A stretch of 64,000 bases of DNA from Vibrio syngnathi (GTDB taxonomy: Bacteria > Pseudomonadota > Gammaproteobacteria > Enterobacterales > Vibrionaceae). Location: contig NZ_CP017916.1 of the NCBI RefSeq assembly GCF_002119525.1, positions 2,542,001 to 2,606,000 on the forward strand, written 5' to 3'. Position numbers and translations under genes: made by a program. Below the pieces are notes generated by a model. That model searched no databases, was not told the origin of the DNA, and saw nothing but the letters and a program-made list of their open reading frames with translations. Positions 44,312 to 54,288 of this stretch are shown in pieces. Position 1 is the first letter of the stretch. The number at the start of each line of letters is the position of its first letter.

Positions 44312-45859
44312 ATGCAGTCATTCGTTGATTTTTTGAATGGAATAATCTGGAGCCCAGTACTTATCTACCTATGTTTAGGTGCAGGTTTGTTCTACTCCAT
44401 CATGACTCGATTTGTTCAAATCCGTCACTTCTTTGAAATGTGGCGCTTGCTACTTTCGGGTAAAAGCTCATCAAAAGGCATCTCGTCTTTCCAAGCTCTT
44501 GCCGTTTCGCTATCTGGCCGTGTAGGTACAGGTAACATTGCTGGTGTTGCTGCCGCTATCGGTTTCGGTGGTCCGGGTGCAGTATTCTGGATGTGGGTTG
44601 TGGCCTTCTTTGGCGCCGCGACTGCTTACGCAGAATCTACGCTAGCGCAAATCTATAAAGAAGAAGATGAAGGCCAGTTCCGTGGTGGTCCGGCTTACTA
44701 CATTGAAAAAGCGATGGGCCAGAAGTGGTACGCATGGATCTTCGCTATCTCAACTATTTTTGCATGTGGTATTTTGCTTCCAGGTGTTCAGTCAAACAGT
44801 ATAGGTAATGCTGTAGAAGCTGCGTTTGGCTCAGGTGATATGATTGAAACAGCTATCGGTACATTCAGTTTCGCTAAAATTTTCACTGGTACTGTTGTTG
44901 CTATCATCCTTGCTTTCATCATCTTTGGTGGTGTTAAACGTATCGCGAACTTCACACAAATTGTCGTTCCATTCATGGCGTTGGCTTACATCATCATCGC
45001 ATTCGTTATCATCCTACTAAACATCAGCCAAGTTCCTGTTGTTTTCGGAATGATTCTGGGGGATGCATTCACTCCTATGGCAGGCTTTGGTGCTGCAATC
45101 GGTTGGGGTGTTAAACGTGGTGTTTACTCAAACGAAGCAGGTCAAGGTACTGGTCCTCACGCGGCAGCTGCGGCAAGTGTTGATCACCCAGCTCAGCAAG
45201 GTTTGGTTCAAGCGTTCTCTATCTACATTGATACTCTTCTAGTATGTTCTGCTACAGCGTTCATGATCATCATCACTGGTGCTTACAACGTTCACGGCGG
45301 CGCTGAAGGTGTATTCCTTGTTCAGAACCTAGCAGCAAACATCGGTGCGAATGGTCCTGTATTTACACAGCTTGCTATTGAAAGTGCACTGCCAGGCATT
45401 GGTAAGCCGTTCATCGCATTTGCTCTGTTCTTCTTCGCATTTACAACTATTCTTGCTTACTACTACATCGCAGAAACGAATATTGCTTACCTACGTCGTA
45501 CCATCAAGATCCCTGGCATGATGTTCGTACTTAAGCTTGTTCTTATTAGTGCCGTTTTCTATGGCACAGTTAAAACAGCAAACCTTGCATGGGCAATGGG
45601 TGATGTGGGTGTTGGCTTGATGGCATGGTTAAACATCGTTGGTATTCTGATCATCTTCTTCATGTCTAAGCCTGCGCTTAAAGCTCTTGCAGACTACGAA
45701 GAACAGCAGAAACAAGGTGTGACTGAGTACACATTCAACCCTGTAAAACTAGGCATTAAAGGTGCAACTTACTGGGAAGAGAAGTACAAGCGTAAAACAG
45801 GCAAGTCTCCTGAAGCAGAAGCTGCAGACACTAAACCTGTAGAGCAACCTTCAGCTTAA
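44312..45859 (+). CDS. Alanine/glycine:cation symporter (AGCS family)
   Basis: A 515-residue inner-membrane transporter. Family signatures are strong: FQALAVSLSGRVGTGNIAGVAAAIGFGGPGAVFWMW near residues 62-98 (split here: AVSLSGRVGTGNIAGVAAAI), WGVKRGVYSNEAGQGTGPHA near 270, and a C-terminal cytoplasmic tail ending in acidic/alanine-rich residues. It imports alanine or glycine with sodium. It is monocistronic and ends at the terminator at 45911. Confidence 0.93.
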   Translation: MQSFVDFLNGIIWSPVLIYLCLGAGLFYSIMTRFVQIRHFFEMWRLLLSGKSSSKGISSFQALAVSLSGRVGTGNIAGVAAAIGFGGPGAVFWMWVVAFFGAATAYAESTLAQIYKEEDEGQFRGGPAYYIEKAMGQKWYAWIFAISTIFACGILLPGVQSNSIGNAVEAAFGSGDMIETAIGTFSFAKIFTGTVVAIILAFIIFGGVKRIANFTQIVVPFMALAYIIIAFVIILLNISQVPVVFGMILGDAFTPMAGFGAAIGWGVKRGVYSNEAGQGTGPHAAAAASVDHPAQQGLVQAFSIYIDTLLVCSATAFMIIITGAYNVHGGAEGVFLVQNLAANIGANGPVFTQLAIESALPGIGKPFIAFALFFFAFTTILAYYYIAETNIAYLRRTIKIPGMMFVLKLVLISAVFYGTVKTANLAWAMGDVGVGLMAWLNIVGILIIFFMSKPALKALADYEEQQKQGVTEYTFNPVKLGIKGATYWEEKYKRKTGKSPEAEAADTKPVEQPSA

Positions 45860-45910
45860 GCTTGCCTTAGCAAATAGATCGCTTTAACTCGCGCTATTAA
45901 TAACGCATAA

Positions 45911-45943
45911 AAAAGGGGTTAGCCATTTCGGCTAACCCCTTTT
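45911..45943. terminator. Bidirectional terminator between agcS-type gene and satP
   Basis: Perfect 13 bp stem AAAAGGGGTTAGC / GCTAACCCCTTTT; both sides can act as T tracts. Confidence 0.9.
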
Positions 45944-45966
45944 GTTTTGTTCATAAAAATCGCAGT

Positions 45967-46020
45967 TTATAACGAGCTCATTACTTATAACGAACTCACG
46001 GCTTATAACAAACTAACTGT
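45967..46020. repeat. 18-bp degenerate tandem repeat (three units)
   Basis: Units TTATAACGAGCTCATTAC, TTATAACGAACTCACGGC and TTATAACAAACTAACTGT follow each other without gaps, between the terminator at 45911 and the satP stop codon. Confidence 0.9.
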
Positions 46021-46035
46021 TCCCAAGCTAGAGCG

Positions 46036-46629
46036 TTAAGCAGCAATCTCTTGAGCCGTCATTTGAGGCGCTTTTTTCTCACCGATTGGCAGTACTGTGC
46101 GGCCATATTCGTTGTTGATTACTTGTGCCATTGCAAAGTAGATAGCTGACGCACCACAGAAGATACCTTCAAAACCAGCGATAGTACCGATCAGTTCGCT
46201 GCCAGTGAAATCACGAGCGGCTAGTAGGAAGAACAAAATAGTAAGTGAACCGAATACTACTTGTTTCGCTACTGGGTAGCATAGAGAACCGATGAACATG
46301 AAGCCTGTAAAGATGCCCCATAGTAGTAGGTACCAACCCATGAATGCAGCAGGGCTTGCAGGTAGGCCCATGTAAGGCATCACGATTAAACCAACCAAAG
46401 ACAACCAGAATAGGCCGTAAGAAGTAAACGCAGTTGTGCCGAACGTGTCACCACGTTTGAAACACATTGTGCCCACGATAACTTGGCTCAAACCACCGTA
46501 AAAAATACCCATCGCAAGAATCATAGAATCGATTGGGAAGAAACCTGCGTTGTGGATATTAAGAAGAATAGTGGTCATACCGAAACCCATTAAGCCTAGT
46601 GGCGCTGGGTTAGCTAGTTTGGTCGACAT
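46036..46629 (-). CDS. satP: Acetate/succinate transporter (SatP/YaaH family)
   Basis: A 197-residue membrane protein of the GPR1/FUN34/YaaH family with six transmembrane segments. The [20 protein letters not shown] motif at the N-terminus is diagnostic. SatP is an acetate/succinate-proton symporter. It is convergent with the alanine symporter gene and monocistronic. An acetate importer fits a marine bacterium that overflows and reuses acetate. Confidence 0.93.
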   Translation of the reverse strand: MSTKLANPAPLGLMGFGMTTILLNIHNAGFFPIDSMILAMGIFYGGLSQVIVGTMCFKRGDTFGTTAFTSYGLFWLSLVGLIVMPYMGLPASPAAFMGWYLLLWGIFTGFMFIGSLCYPVAKQVVFGSLTILFFLLAARDFTGSELIGTIAGFEGIFCGASAIYFAMAQVINNEYGRTVLPIGEKKAPQMTAQEIAA

Positions 46630-46811
46630 TGCGAATTTACCTTATTAAAGTGGTTGATTAAAAAAAAACGATAAAAATTATCAGAAAATTTTAATCTATA
46701 AACCGTACAACTAGGTAATCCAGTTATCGAAAACTAAGATTGTACAAATGATCTTATGGAAAATCAGTTTCATAACGAACCTATTCAATTCACCGAAACT
46801 ATCAATAAACA

Positions 46812-46851
46812 GATTCCCTATCGCGTTCGTTCCTCACTGTAGGGAATGACG
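46812..46851. repeat. Dispersed palindromic repeat (CGTCATTCC family), copy 2
   Basis: Reverse-oriented relative of the 30892 copy: the complement reads CGTCATTCCCTA, then GTGAGGAACGAACGCG, then ATAGGGAATC. Confidence 0.65.
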
Positions 46852-47004
46852 AAGTTTACGTAGATACGAGATGCGGAACACGAAGAGCGTGTTGAGATTG
46901 AAGTAAGTGAGATGTGAGGTATCAAATGAAGAACAATAAATAGATAGATAACGAGCGAGCTTTTCGTTACTCGTTTACTCGCATCCCGTATTTGTTCATT
47001 GAAT

Positions 47005-47040
47005 CGTCATTCCAAAACTGAAGGGCGAGATATCTGGAAC
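47005..47040. repeat. CGTCATTCC-family repeat, degenerate copy 3
   Basis: CGTCATTCCAAAACTGAAGG begins like the other copies; the second arm has decayed to TATCTGGAAC. Confidence 0.5.
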
Positions 47041-47148
47041 CTATTCCGACATTATTCAGCACCATCTGACCTCAGGTGGCCCCAACTACGCTCGCACTTC
47101 GCTGTAGCAAACCGCAGATGAGGGGAAAGAATACCAAGAATAACAAAG

Positions 47149-47173
47149 AAGCCGAGGCTGTTGCGCTCGGCTT
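47149..47173 (-). terminator. Terminator of the GH19 chitinase gene
   Basis: AAGCCGAG / CTCGGCTT stem; on the minus strand a short T-rich tail follows (CTTTGTTATT). Confidence 0.7.
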
Positions 47174-47195
47174 GTTAAGCAAAGAGTCAATCTAG

Positions 47196-48896
47196 TTACT
47201 TACAGCTAATTTCATCCCAAAACCAATTCGATTGAACTGGGCTTTCCCATATACCGGGGCCATTTTTTGCAATGAAACACTTGCCATTATGTGTCACCTT
47301 GTCGCCATTGCTCACTTGGCTAACACCCGCTTGCCATGTGATAAATACTGCTGGATCAGGCTCAGTCACAGGTGGTTCAACCGGTATTGGGTCTACCGGA
47401 GCAGGATCAACTGGCGTAGGTTCGACTGGTGCTGGATTAGTCACTACAGGTGGTGTTGGCTCACCCGCCACTAATTTCCAAGGACCACCATTGGCAGGAT
47501 CATCGCCTTGAGTCCACCATTTGGCTTGGTAAGTCGTGCCGTTGTGAGTGACTTGGTCGCCAGCGTTGTAAACTTTACTCGCATTCCAACCATTACCACC
47601 GGGGTTAGTACCTGGGTCGACCGGTTCAAGCTTATCGACCACTTTCACTTCAGGCCAGCTCGCATGTGATCCATAAAAATTGGTCACACACTTCTCGTAA
47701 TCTCCGGCCACCAATGCGGAATAAGCAGTTTGGAAACCAACCAACTCACATTCAAATGAGTAGCCTTCTGGGCGGTCTGCGTAGTATTTCCAGTTTCCAT
47801 CCCAGTTGGTGTACAACACATCCGTTGCACCATTGAGGTTCAGGCTTCCATAAGGGGTTTGCTGCCAACATGTATTGGCTTCATCCGCTTCTACAGGAAT
47901 TTGATAGTGCGCCGCTAGCCCTTCCCAGTAACGAATACGGTTAACGGGTTGGCCTTTATCTTTGTTCTGCTCACCACATTCAATACCACCATTTATCACA
48001 TTGATCGTGGTACCAAACCCATAACCAATGCCCGCATCCAATTCGCGTTGAGATGGCGTCCAAGTGCGGTCGATAACGTGCAGCATGGCAGGTTTAGGAG
48101 CTTGAGGCGTAAGGAAGAACCAGATAGCAGAAGCCAAGTTCAACCAAGAATCAGCAACCAAGCCCGGATTATTCAATAGAACCGTCGCATCACCATCAAA
48201 CATCACTTCCGAGAACGCGCCGTAGTTAAAATGGTAAGAAAGCTGTTTAGCACCACGTCCGAAGTAACCCTGCCCAGCCGCACAAGGCCAGCGTGCATTT
48301 TGCCAGTCGTTCTGGCCGCATCCCGTGGTGTAACCTTCTTGACCTTCTGACCAGCCCATTTCACGAACATGTACTAAAGCTTGTTGCCACTCTTCTAATG
48401 CTAATGGATTATCCCAAGTATTATCTTTTGCTATATGTCCGCCAGTTTCTTGAGCGAAATGAGCAAAGGCAGTGATGATGGATTTTTTACAGATGGCGTC
48501 GGAATCACGACCATCGGTGTACTCTCCACAAAAGGCTGGGAATTTACCAATCGCACGTAAGAAACGGGTGTATGTGTATTCTGGCGCCGCCATCTGAGTG
48601 AGGAAGTCCCATTCAGATTGAGGGAATACACGCTCCACTCGTTTCACGTTTTCAGGGTTCGAGGCTAAACCCGGCTCAATCGCTTCAACAATACTATTGG
48701 GACGAGTTTGTAATGCTTGTGACCAGATCGCATACATAGGATCGGATGTTTTCGCTTGTTCAGCAGCTTGTAATGCCGACTTTTCAACAAGGTAGCCATT
48801 CGGGTTTTGCGGATCAGGTTGAATGTTCAAAGACGCGTAACTGTGTGCTGCTAACGTGCAGCCAACTAATGTCGCCAAATATTTGATTTTTAACAT
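47196..48896 (-). CDS. Secreted GH19-family chitinase with two chitin-binding modules
   Basis: A 566-residue exported enzyme (signal MLKIKYLATLVGCTLAAHSYA). The GH19 catalytic domain spans about 60-400; the catalytic Glu lies in ITAFAHFAQETGGH, with YFGRGAKQLSYHFNYG and NVINGGIECG typical of the family. A first CBM5/12 module (about 440-485, YNAGDQVTHNGTTYQAKWWT) is followed by a Pro-Val-Glu/Asp linker of PVDPAPVDPIPV type and a second, shortened module (about 522-566, GDKVTHNGKCFIAKNGPGIW). It would cut chitin outside the cell. The gene is monocistronic. Confidence 0.93.
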   Translation of the reverse strand: MLKIKYLATLVGCTLAAHSYASLNIQPDPQNPNGYLVEKSALQAAEQAKTSDPMYAIWSQALQTRPNSIVEAIEPGLASNPENVKRVERVFPQSEWDFLTQMAAPEYTYTRFLRAIGKFPAFCGEYTDGRDSDAICKKSIITAFAHFAQETGGHIAKDNTWDNPLALEEWQQALVHVREMGWSEGQEGYTTGCGQNDWQNARWPCAAGQGYFGRGAKQLSYHFNYGAFSEVMFDGDATVLLNNPGLVADSWLNLASAIWFFLTPQAPKPAMLHVIDRTWTPSQRELDAGIGYGFGTTINVINGGIECGEQNKDKGQPVNRIRYWEGLAAHYQIPVEADEANTCWQQTPYGSLNLNGATDVLYTNWDGNWKYYADRPEGYSFECELVGFQTAYSALVAGDYEKCVTNFYGSHASWPEVKVVDKLEPVDPGTNPGGNGWNASKVYNAGDQVTHNGTTYQAKWWTQGDDPANGGPWKLVAGEPTPPVVTNPAPVEPTPVDPAPVDPIPVEPPVTEPDPAVFITWQAGVSQVSNGDKVTHNGKCFIAKNGPGIWESPVQSNWFWDEISCK

Positions 48897-49106
48897 GATG
48901 GATTCTCTTATCTGTCCTTAATAAGTCCATCAAAGAGTATGTGGCGCATGGGAAATGAGCCAGTCGTTACCATGTGAATTTATAAAAAGTGCGAGTGACA
49001 CTTTTATGTATCGCTCAACACAACAAAGTGTCTCATTGTTTCTTGAGGCAATATCTAGTTTCTAACCGGTTTAGTTTATCGCTATCAGTTATTCTTCCTC
49101 TGGTTC

Positions 49107-49137
49107 AAAAAAAAGCCTCGAACAAAGTTCGAGGCTT
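49107..49137 (-). terminator. Terminator of guaA
   Basis: Perfect 11 bp stem AAGCCTCGAAC / GTTCGAGGCTT with loop AAA and a T tail on the minus strand. Confidence 0.92.
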
Positions 49138-49189
49138 AAGGGCTTAATCAAATAGTAGCTTAATCAACGCAGGTTAAATCTCTAAGAGA

Positions 49190-50743
49190 TTATTCCCACT
49201 CGATAGTTGCTGGTGGCTTACCAGAAATATCGTAAACAACACGTGAAATGCCGTTAACTTCGTTGATAATACGGTTAGATACCTTACCTAGGAAGTCGTA
49301 TGGTAGGTGTGCCCAGTGAGCAGTCATGAAGTCGATAGTTTCTACAGCACGTAGAGATACAACCCAATCGTACTTACGGCCATCGCCCATTACGCCAACT
49401 GAACGTACAGGTAGGAATACCGTGAATGCTTGAGATACTTTGTGGTAAAGGTCAGCAGCGTGAAGCTCTTCAATGAAGATAGCATCAGCACGACGCAGTA
49501 AGTCACAGTACTCTTTCTTCACTTCACCAAGTACACGAACACCTAGACCTGGACCCGGGAATGGGTGGCGGTAAAGCATGTTGTATGGAAGACCAAGCTC
49601 TAGACCGATCTTACGTACTTCATCTTTGAATAACTCACGTAGAGGCTCAACAAGGCCCATTTCCATATCATCAGGAAGGCCACCAACGTTGTGGTGAGAT
49701 TTGATTACGTGTGCTTTACCTGTCTTAGATGCAGCAGACTCGATTACGTCTGGGTAGATAGTACCCTGAGCAAGCCATTTAGCATTCTTCAGTTTCTTAG
49801 ACTCTTCATCGAAGATATCTACGAATACGTGACCGATGATCTTACGTTTAGCTTCTGGTTCAGCTTCGCCTTCCAGAGCGTCAAGGAAACGATCTTCAGC
49901 ATCAACTTTAATGATGTTTAGGCCGAATTGATCACCAAACATCTCCATAACCTGCTCGCCTTCGTTTAAACGAAGAAGACCGTTATCAACAAATACACAT
50001 GTTAGTTTGTCGCCGATAGCACGGTGAGCAAGCATTGCTACTACTGATGAATCAACACCACCAGAAAGACCAAGGATAACTTCATCGTCACCTACTTGCT
50101 CTTTAATTCGTGCAACTGCATCTTCAATGATAGATGCTGAAGTCCACAGACCTTCACAACCACACGCGTTAAGAACGAAGTTCTCAAGCATTTTCAGGCC
50201 GTTTTTAGTGTGCGTTACTTCTGGGTGGAATTGAACACCGTAGTATTTCTTATCTTCGTTTGCCATTGCTGCGTATGGGCAAGTGTCTGTCTCTGCGATT
50301 TTTGTGAAATCAGCAGGGATTTCAACCACTTTATCACCGTGGCTCATCCAAACATCTTGAGTCGTTTCAAGGTCAGCGAAAAGTGCAGATTCACCCGTTA
50401 CTTGTACCGCTGCGTAGCCGAACTCACGCTCAGTAGACGTAGCTACTTTACCGCCAAGTTGCTCAGCCATAGTTTGCATGCCGTAGCAGATACCGAAGAC
50501 AGGAACACCTGAATCAAATACGTACTGAGGTGCACGTGGAGAATTCTCTTCCGTTACACTTTCAGGGCCACCAGATAGGATAATGCCGTCTGGATTGAAT
50601 TCACGAATATCCGCTTCTTCTACGTCCCAGCTCCAAAGTTCACAGTAAACACCGATCTCACGAATACGACGAGCTACTAGCTGTGTGTATTGAGAACCGA
50701 AGTCCAGAATTAGAATACGTTGGTCATGAATATTTTTAGTCAT
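49190..50743 (-). CDS. guaA: GMP synthase (glutamine-hydrolysing)
   Basis: GuaA converts XMP to GMP using glutamine and ATP. The 517-residue protein has the N-terminal class I glutaminase (nucleophile Cys86 in [17 protein letters not shown]), the ATP-pyrophosphatase P-loop [15 protein letters not shown], and the C-terminal dimerisation domain ending [17 protein letters not shown]. It lies downstream of guaB on the same strand, but the gap is 374 bp instead of the usual few dozen and contains an inverted-repeat element and a PurR-like box, so guaA may have its own control. Confidence 0.97.
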   Translation of the reverse strand: MTKNIHDQRILILDFGSQYTQLVARRIREIGVYCELWSWDVEEADIREFNPDGIILSGGPESVTEENSPRAPQYVFDSGVPVFGICYGMQTMAEQLGGKVATSTEREFGYAAVQVTGESALFADLETTQDVWMSHGDKVVEIPADFTKIAETDTCPYAAMANEDKKYYGVQFHPEVTHTKNGLKMLENFVLNACGCEGLWTSASIIEDAVARIKEQVGDDEVILGLSGGVDSSVVAMLAHRAIGDKLTCVFVDNGLLRLNEGEQVMEMFGDQFGLNIIKVDAEDRFLDALEGEAEPEAKRKIIGHVFVDIFDEESKKLKNAKWLAQGTIYPDVIESAASKTGKAHVIKSHHNVGGLPDDMEMGLVEPLRELFKDEVRKIGLELGLPYNMLYRHPFPGPGLGVRVLGEVKKEYCDLLRRADAIFIEELHAADLYHKVSQAFTVFLPVRSVGVMGDGRKYDWVVSLRAVETIDFMTAHWAHLPYDFLGKVSNRIINEVNGISRVVYDISGKPPATIEWE

Positions 50744-50817
50744 TGTAAGCAGTCTTATTGGCTATGTGATAAAACGGAGGCGAGTTTACTCACCTCTGAT
50801 TAACTCTTCAAGAAATA

Positions 50818-50833
50818 AAGCAAACGTTTTCGT
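50818..50833. promoter_or_regulatory. PurR-like operator upstream of guaA
   Basis: AAGCAAACGTTTTCGT matches the consensus ACGCAAACGTTTTCGT at 15 of 16 positions. It is 75 bp before the guaA start, inside the guaB-guaA spacer. Confidence 0.8.
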
Positions 50834-50896
50834 TGATTATCTGTAAGGCGATGTTTTGTGAGAATCACTCTCTAAACAAAACAGGCGGTAGATATA

Positions 50897-51067
50897 ATAC
50901 CAATCACAGTAAGTGTTCAGTAGTAGCGCTGGAAAAAAGCTTGAGAACAAGGCAGCTCTATCCGACAAAGAGTTCTGATAAGTAGTTATTCTACAATCAA
51001 AAATTCTAACGAAGTTATCGAGGTTTTTAACAAGCTAGGATGACCAGTTATTTACTACGATTGGTAT
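50897..51067. repeat. 171-bp inverted-repeat element (MITE-like) between guaB and guaA
   Basis: The ends are perfect inverses over nine bases: ATACCAATC (50897-50905) and GATTGGTAT (51059-51067). Pairing continues imperfectly inward (CAGTAAGT against TTTACTAC). There is no ORF. Size, TA-rich ends and position are those of a miniature inverted-repeat element; further copies in the genome would prove it. Confidence 0.6.
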
Positions 51068-51117
51068 AACAATGTGCCGATTAAATCAGCACATTATTCA
51101 AACGTTTGGACGTATTA

Positions 51118-52581
51118 TTAACCTAAACGGTAGTTAGGTGCTTCTTTCGTGATTTGAACATCGTGTACGTGAGATTCTTTCATGCCCGCACCAGAGATAC
51201 GAACAAACTCAGCTTTAGTACGCATGTCTTCAACAGTTGCAGAACCTGTTAGGCCCATGCTTGAGCGTAGACCGCCCATCTGTTGGTGAACGATCTCTTT
51301 TAGACGACCTTTGTATGCGATACGACCTTCAATACCTTCTGGAACAAGCTTGTCTGCAGCGTTGTCAGATTGGAAGTAACGGTCAGAAGAACCTTGAGAC
51401 ATAGCCCCAAGAGAACCCATACCACGGTAAGACTTGTAAGAACGACCGTTGTAAAGGATAACTTCACCCGGTGCTTCTTCAGTACCCGCGAACATTGAAC
51501 CAACCATCACACAAGATGCGCCAGCAACGATAGCTTTACAGATATCGCCAGAGAAGCGGATGCCGCCATCTGCGATGACTGGAATACCGTATTCGTTTGC
51601 TACTTCAGCTGCGTCTGCAATTGCTGTTACTTGAGGAACACCAACACCAGTAACTATACGAGTTGTACAGATTGAACCCGGGCCGATACCTACTTTAACC
51701 GCACTAACACCCGCTTCAATAAGAGCACGAGCGCCAGAGCCAGTTGCTACGTTACCACCGATGATTTGTAGATCAGGGTATGCTGCGCGTGTGTCGCGGA
51801 TACGGTTAAGTACGCCTTCAGAGTGACCGTGTGAAGAGTCGATAAGTAGAACGTCTACGCCAGCTTCAACTAGAGCAGCAACGCGCTCTTCGTTACCTGC
51901 ACCAGCACCAACAGCAGCACCTACGCGTAGGCTGCCGCGCTCATCTTTACAAGCGTTTGGTTTACGTTCTGCTTTATGGAAATCTTTCGCAGTGATCATT
52001 CCAGTTAGTTGGAAGTCATCATTTACAACAAGAACTTTTTCAACACGCGCTTCATGCATTTTCTCTTGAACTTCTTCACGAGTTGCACCTTCTTTAACAG
52101 AAGCAAGGCGAGCTTTAGGCGTCATTACTACGTCAACTTTCTTAGAAAGGTCAGTAACAAAGCGAACGTCACGGCCAGTAATAATACCAACAAGTTCGTT
52201 TGTTTCAGTAACAACAGGGAAACCGGCGAAGCCGTGTTTTTGAGTAAGAGCTACAACATCAGCGATTGTCGCGTCAGGGTTTACAGTAACAGGGTGAGAA
52301 ACCACACCTGCTTCGTAAATTTTAACCTGGCGAACCATTTCAGCTTGCTGTTCAATAGACATGTTCTTATGAATGAAGCCTATTCCGCCTTCTTGTGCCA
52401 GTGCAATCGCTAGGCGAGCTTCTGTCACAGTATCCATCGATGCAGAGATCATTGGGATGTTTAGGGAAATATTCTTCGTCAGCTGAGTGCGAAGATCAGC
52501 TGTATTAGGGAGAACGGTGGAGTGTGCTGGCACTAGCAGTACGTCGTCGAATGTCAGCGCTTCTTTGGCAATTCTTAGCAT
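51118..52581 (-). CDS. guaB: Inosine-5'-monophosphate dehydrogenase
   Basis: GuaB oxidises IMP to XMP, the committed step to GMP. The 487-residue protein has the TIM-barrel catalytic domain interrupted by a CBS pair (about 95-205, [20 protein letters not shown]). The active-site loop [19 protein letters not shown] contains the catalytic Cys. The flap follows [11 protein letters not shown]. The ATG at 52581 gives the standard [16 protein letters not shown]; the TTG two codons earlier is less likely. It is divergent from xseA. Confidence 0.97.
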   Translation of the reverse strand: MLRIAKEALTFDDVLLVPAHSTVLPNTADLRTQLTKNISLNIPMISASMDTVTEARLAIALAQEGGIGFIHKNMSIEQQAEMVRQVKIYEAGVVSHPVTVNPDATIADVVALTQKHGFAGFPVVTETNELVGIITGRDVRFVTDLSKKVDVVMTPKARLASVKEGATREEVQEKMHEARVEKVLVVNDDFQLTGMITAKDFHKAERKPNACKDERGSLRVGAAVGAGAGNEERVAALVEAGVDVLLIDSSHGHSEGVLNRIRDTRAAYPDLQIIGGNVATGSGARALIEAGVSAVKVGIGPGSICTTRIVTGVGVPQVTAIADAAEVANEYGIPVIADGGIRFSGDICKAIVAGASCVMVGSMFAGTEEAPGEVILYNGRSYKSYRGMGSLGAMSQGSSDRYFQSDNAADKLVPEGIEGRIAYKGRLKEIVHQQMGGLRSSMGLTGSATVEDMRTKAEFVRISGAGMKESHVHDVQITKEAPNYRLG

Positions 52582-52852
52582 TTGCAATATCTCACAATAA
52601 TAGGAGTAAAAAGAAACAATCCAATCTCATCGTTTCGCCTAATGAGGGCAGCCAATTAAGGAAAATCAAACTGCATTTGGATTAGATATTGCGGACGGAT
52701 TATACGGCCAACGAAATCGCTTGGCTACACATTTTTATACTTTTAATTTGCATTTACCCCCTTGCTATGTATTATATTGCCGCTATCTTCCATACTCACG
52801 CCCAGTGAGATTCCAAGAGAAAGACCTTCCTTCAAGGATAGATAGCGCTTCT

Positions 52853-54199
52853 ATGACCAATCCAAACATCTTTACTGTTTCTCGCCTCAATTCAGAGGTT
52901 CGTCTCCTATTAGAAAACGAAATGGGAATAGTCTGGCTCGTTGGTGAAATCTCAAATTTCTCTGCACCTGTCTCTGGTCACTGGTACCTCACGCTTAAAG
53001 ACTCTCGCGCTCAAGTTAAGTGCGCTATGTTTCGTGGCAATAACCGCCGTGTAACGTTTAAGCCTCAGAACGGTAATCAAGTTCTAGTCAAAGCTCGTCT
53101 TTCTCTTTATGAGCCACGTGGTGACTATCAACTGATCATCGAAAGCATGCAGCCAGAAGGTGACGGTAAGCTTCAGCAAGAGTTTGAAAAACTGAAGATG
53201 AATTTGGCAGCGGAAGGCTTATTTGCTCAGTCCAGTAAACAAATACTTCCAGAACATCCTAAGTGCGTTGGCGTTATCACCTCTAAAACAGGCGCAGCCC
53301 TCTTCGATATTCTCGATGTACTGAAAAGACGCGATCCTTCATTGCCAGTTGTGGTTTACCCAACCATGGTTCAGGGCGAAGACGCGGCGATTCAGATTGC
53401 TCAAGCAATTGGGCGTGCCAATGAACGCAATGAGTGTGATGTATTGATCGTTGGCCGTGGTGGCGGTTCGTTGGAAGATCTATGGTGCTTCAATAACGAG
53501 ATTGTAGCTCGCACCATTGCAGCAAGCCAGATCCCGATTATCAGTGCCGTTGGGCATGAAATCGATGTCACTATCGCGGATTTCGTCGCAGATATGCGTG
53601 CTCCAACGCCATCAGCAGCCGCTGAATTAGTTAGCCGTGACAACAGTCATAAAGAGCAAGCTTATGCGTCTAAACGTGCTCGTTTAGTGAGTGCGATTCG
53701 TCATGTGTTAATCAAACAAGCGCAATCAACTCAAACGTTGAAATACCGCTTAGAGAAACAACACCCGAGCTACCAACTGCAAAAGCAGAGTCAGCAGCTT
53801 GATGACTTAGACATGCGTTTGCGTCGTGGTATGACTCAATACCTAAAGCAGCATGCGCAGCGTGTTGAACGTAAGCAGCACCAACTTCAGCTGAACTCGC
53901 CAGTGAAACGCCTTGGTGAACAGAAACTGCATCTACAACGTTCAGAGCAAAAGCTATTGGATGCAATGGATAAAACACTACTAACTACTCGCCACCAACT
54001 AGCCATGGCTGCCGAGAAGTTAGAAACAGTAAGTCCATTAGCAACCCTAAAACGTGGCTACAGTATTACCCATTCAGCATCGAGCAAGACCGTGTCATCG
54101 ATTAACGACGTCGAAGTAGGCGAAGTGATCACCACTCAAGTTGAAGACGGTGTGATTGAGTCGCAAGTGACAACAAGAGTCGCCAAGAGCGAGCTCTAG
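52853..54199 (+). CDS. xseA: Exodeoxyribonuclease VII large subunit
   Basis: XseA with XseB degrades single-stranded DNA to short oligonucleotides. The 448-residue protein has the N-terminal OB fold (FTVSRLNSEVRLLLENEMGI, GEISNFSAPVSGHWYLTLKD), the catalytic domain with VGRGGGSLEDLWCFNNE and SAVGHEIDVTIADFVADMRA, and a long C-terminal coiled coil rich in Gln and His. The ATG at 52853 gives the usual N-terminus MTNPNIFTVSRL; a longer frame from 52721 is not supported. guaB-xseA divergence is conserved in enterics and vibrios. Confidence 0.95.
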   Translation: MTNPNIFTVSRLNSEVRLLLENEMGIVWLVGEISNFSAPVSGHWYLTLKDSRAQVKCAMFRGNNRRVTFKPQNGNQVLVKARLSLYEPRGDYQLIIESMQPEGDGKLQQEFEKLKMNLAAEGLFAQSSKQILPEHPKCVGVITSKTGAALFDILDVLKRRDPSLPVVVYPTMVQGEDAAIQIAQAIGRANERNECDVLIVGRGGGSLEDLWCFNNEIVARTIAASQIPIISAVGHEIDVTIADFVADMRAPTPSAAAELVSRDNSHKEQAYASKRARLVSAIRHVLIKQAQSTQTLKYRLEKQHPSYQLQKQSQQLDDLDMRLRRGMTQYLKQHAQRVERKQHQLQLNSPVKRLGEQKLHLQRSEQKLLDAMDKTLLTTRHQLAMAAEKLETVSPLATLKRGYSITHSASSKTVSSINDVEVGEVITTQVEDGVIESQVTTRVAKSEL

Positions 54200-54288
54200 G
54201 TTCATTAGATACAAAAAAGACCCAACACTTTGGTATTGAGTCTCTGGTATAACATCACCGATTGTCGTTCAAACCAAATAATTTAAGG

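Larger units (their letters stand above)
46630..47195. other. Long intergenic region with palindromic repeats
   Basis: This 566 bp stretch has no supported ORF. Its first part is the AT-rich promoter region of satP. From 46812 to 47040 it holds two copies of the CGTCATTCC repeat in inverted orientation around a core that can fold into a branched structure. The chitinase terminator lies at 47149. Confidence 0.6.

Noticed and set aside
47356..47474. Repeated Pro-Val-Glu/Asp coding segment in the chitinase as a mobile repeat
   Set aside because: It is an ordinary flexible linker between catalytic and binding modules.
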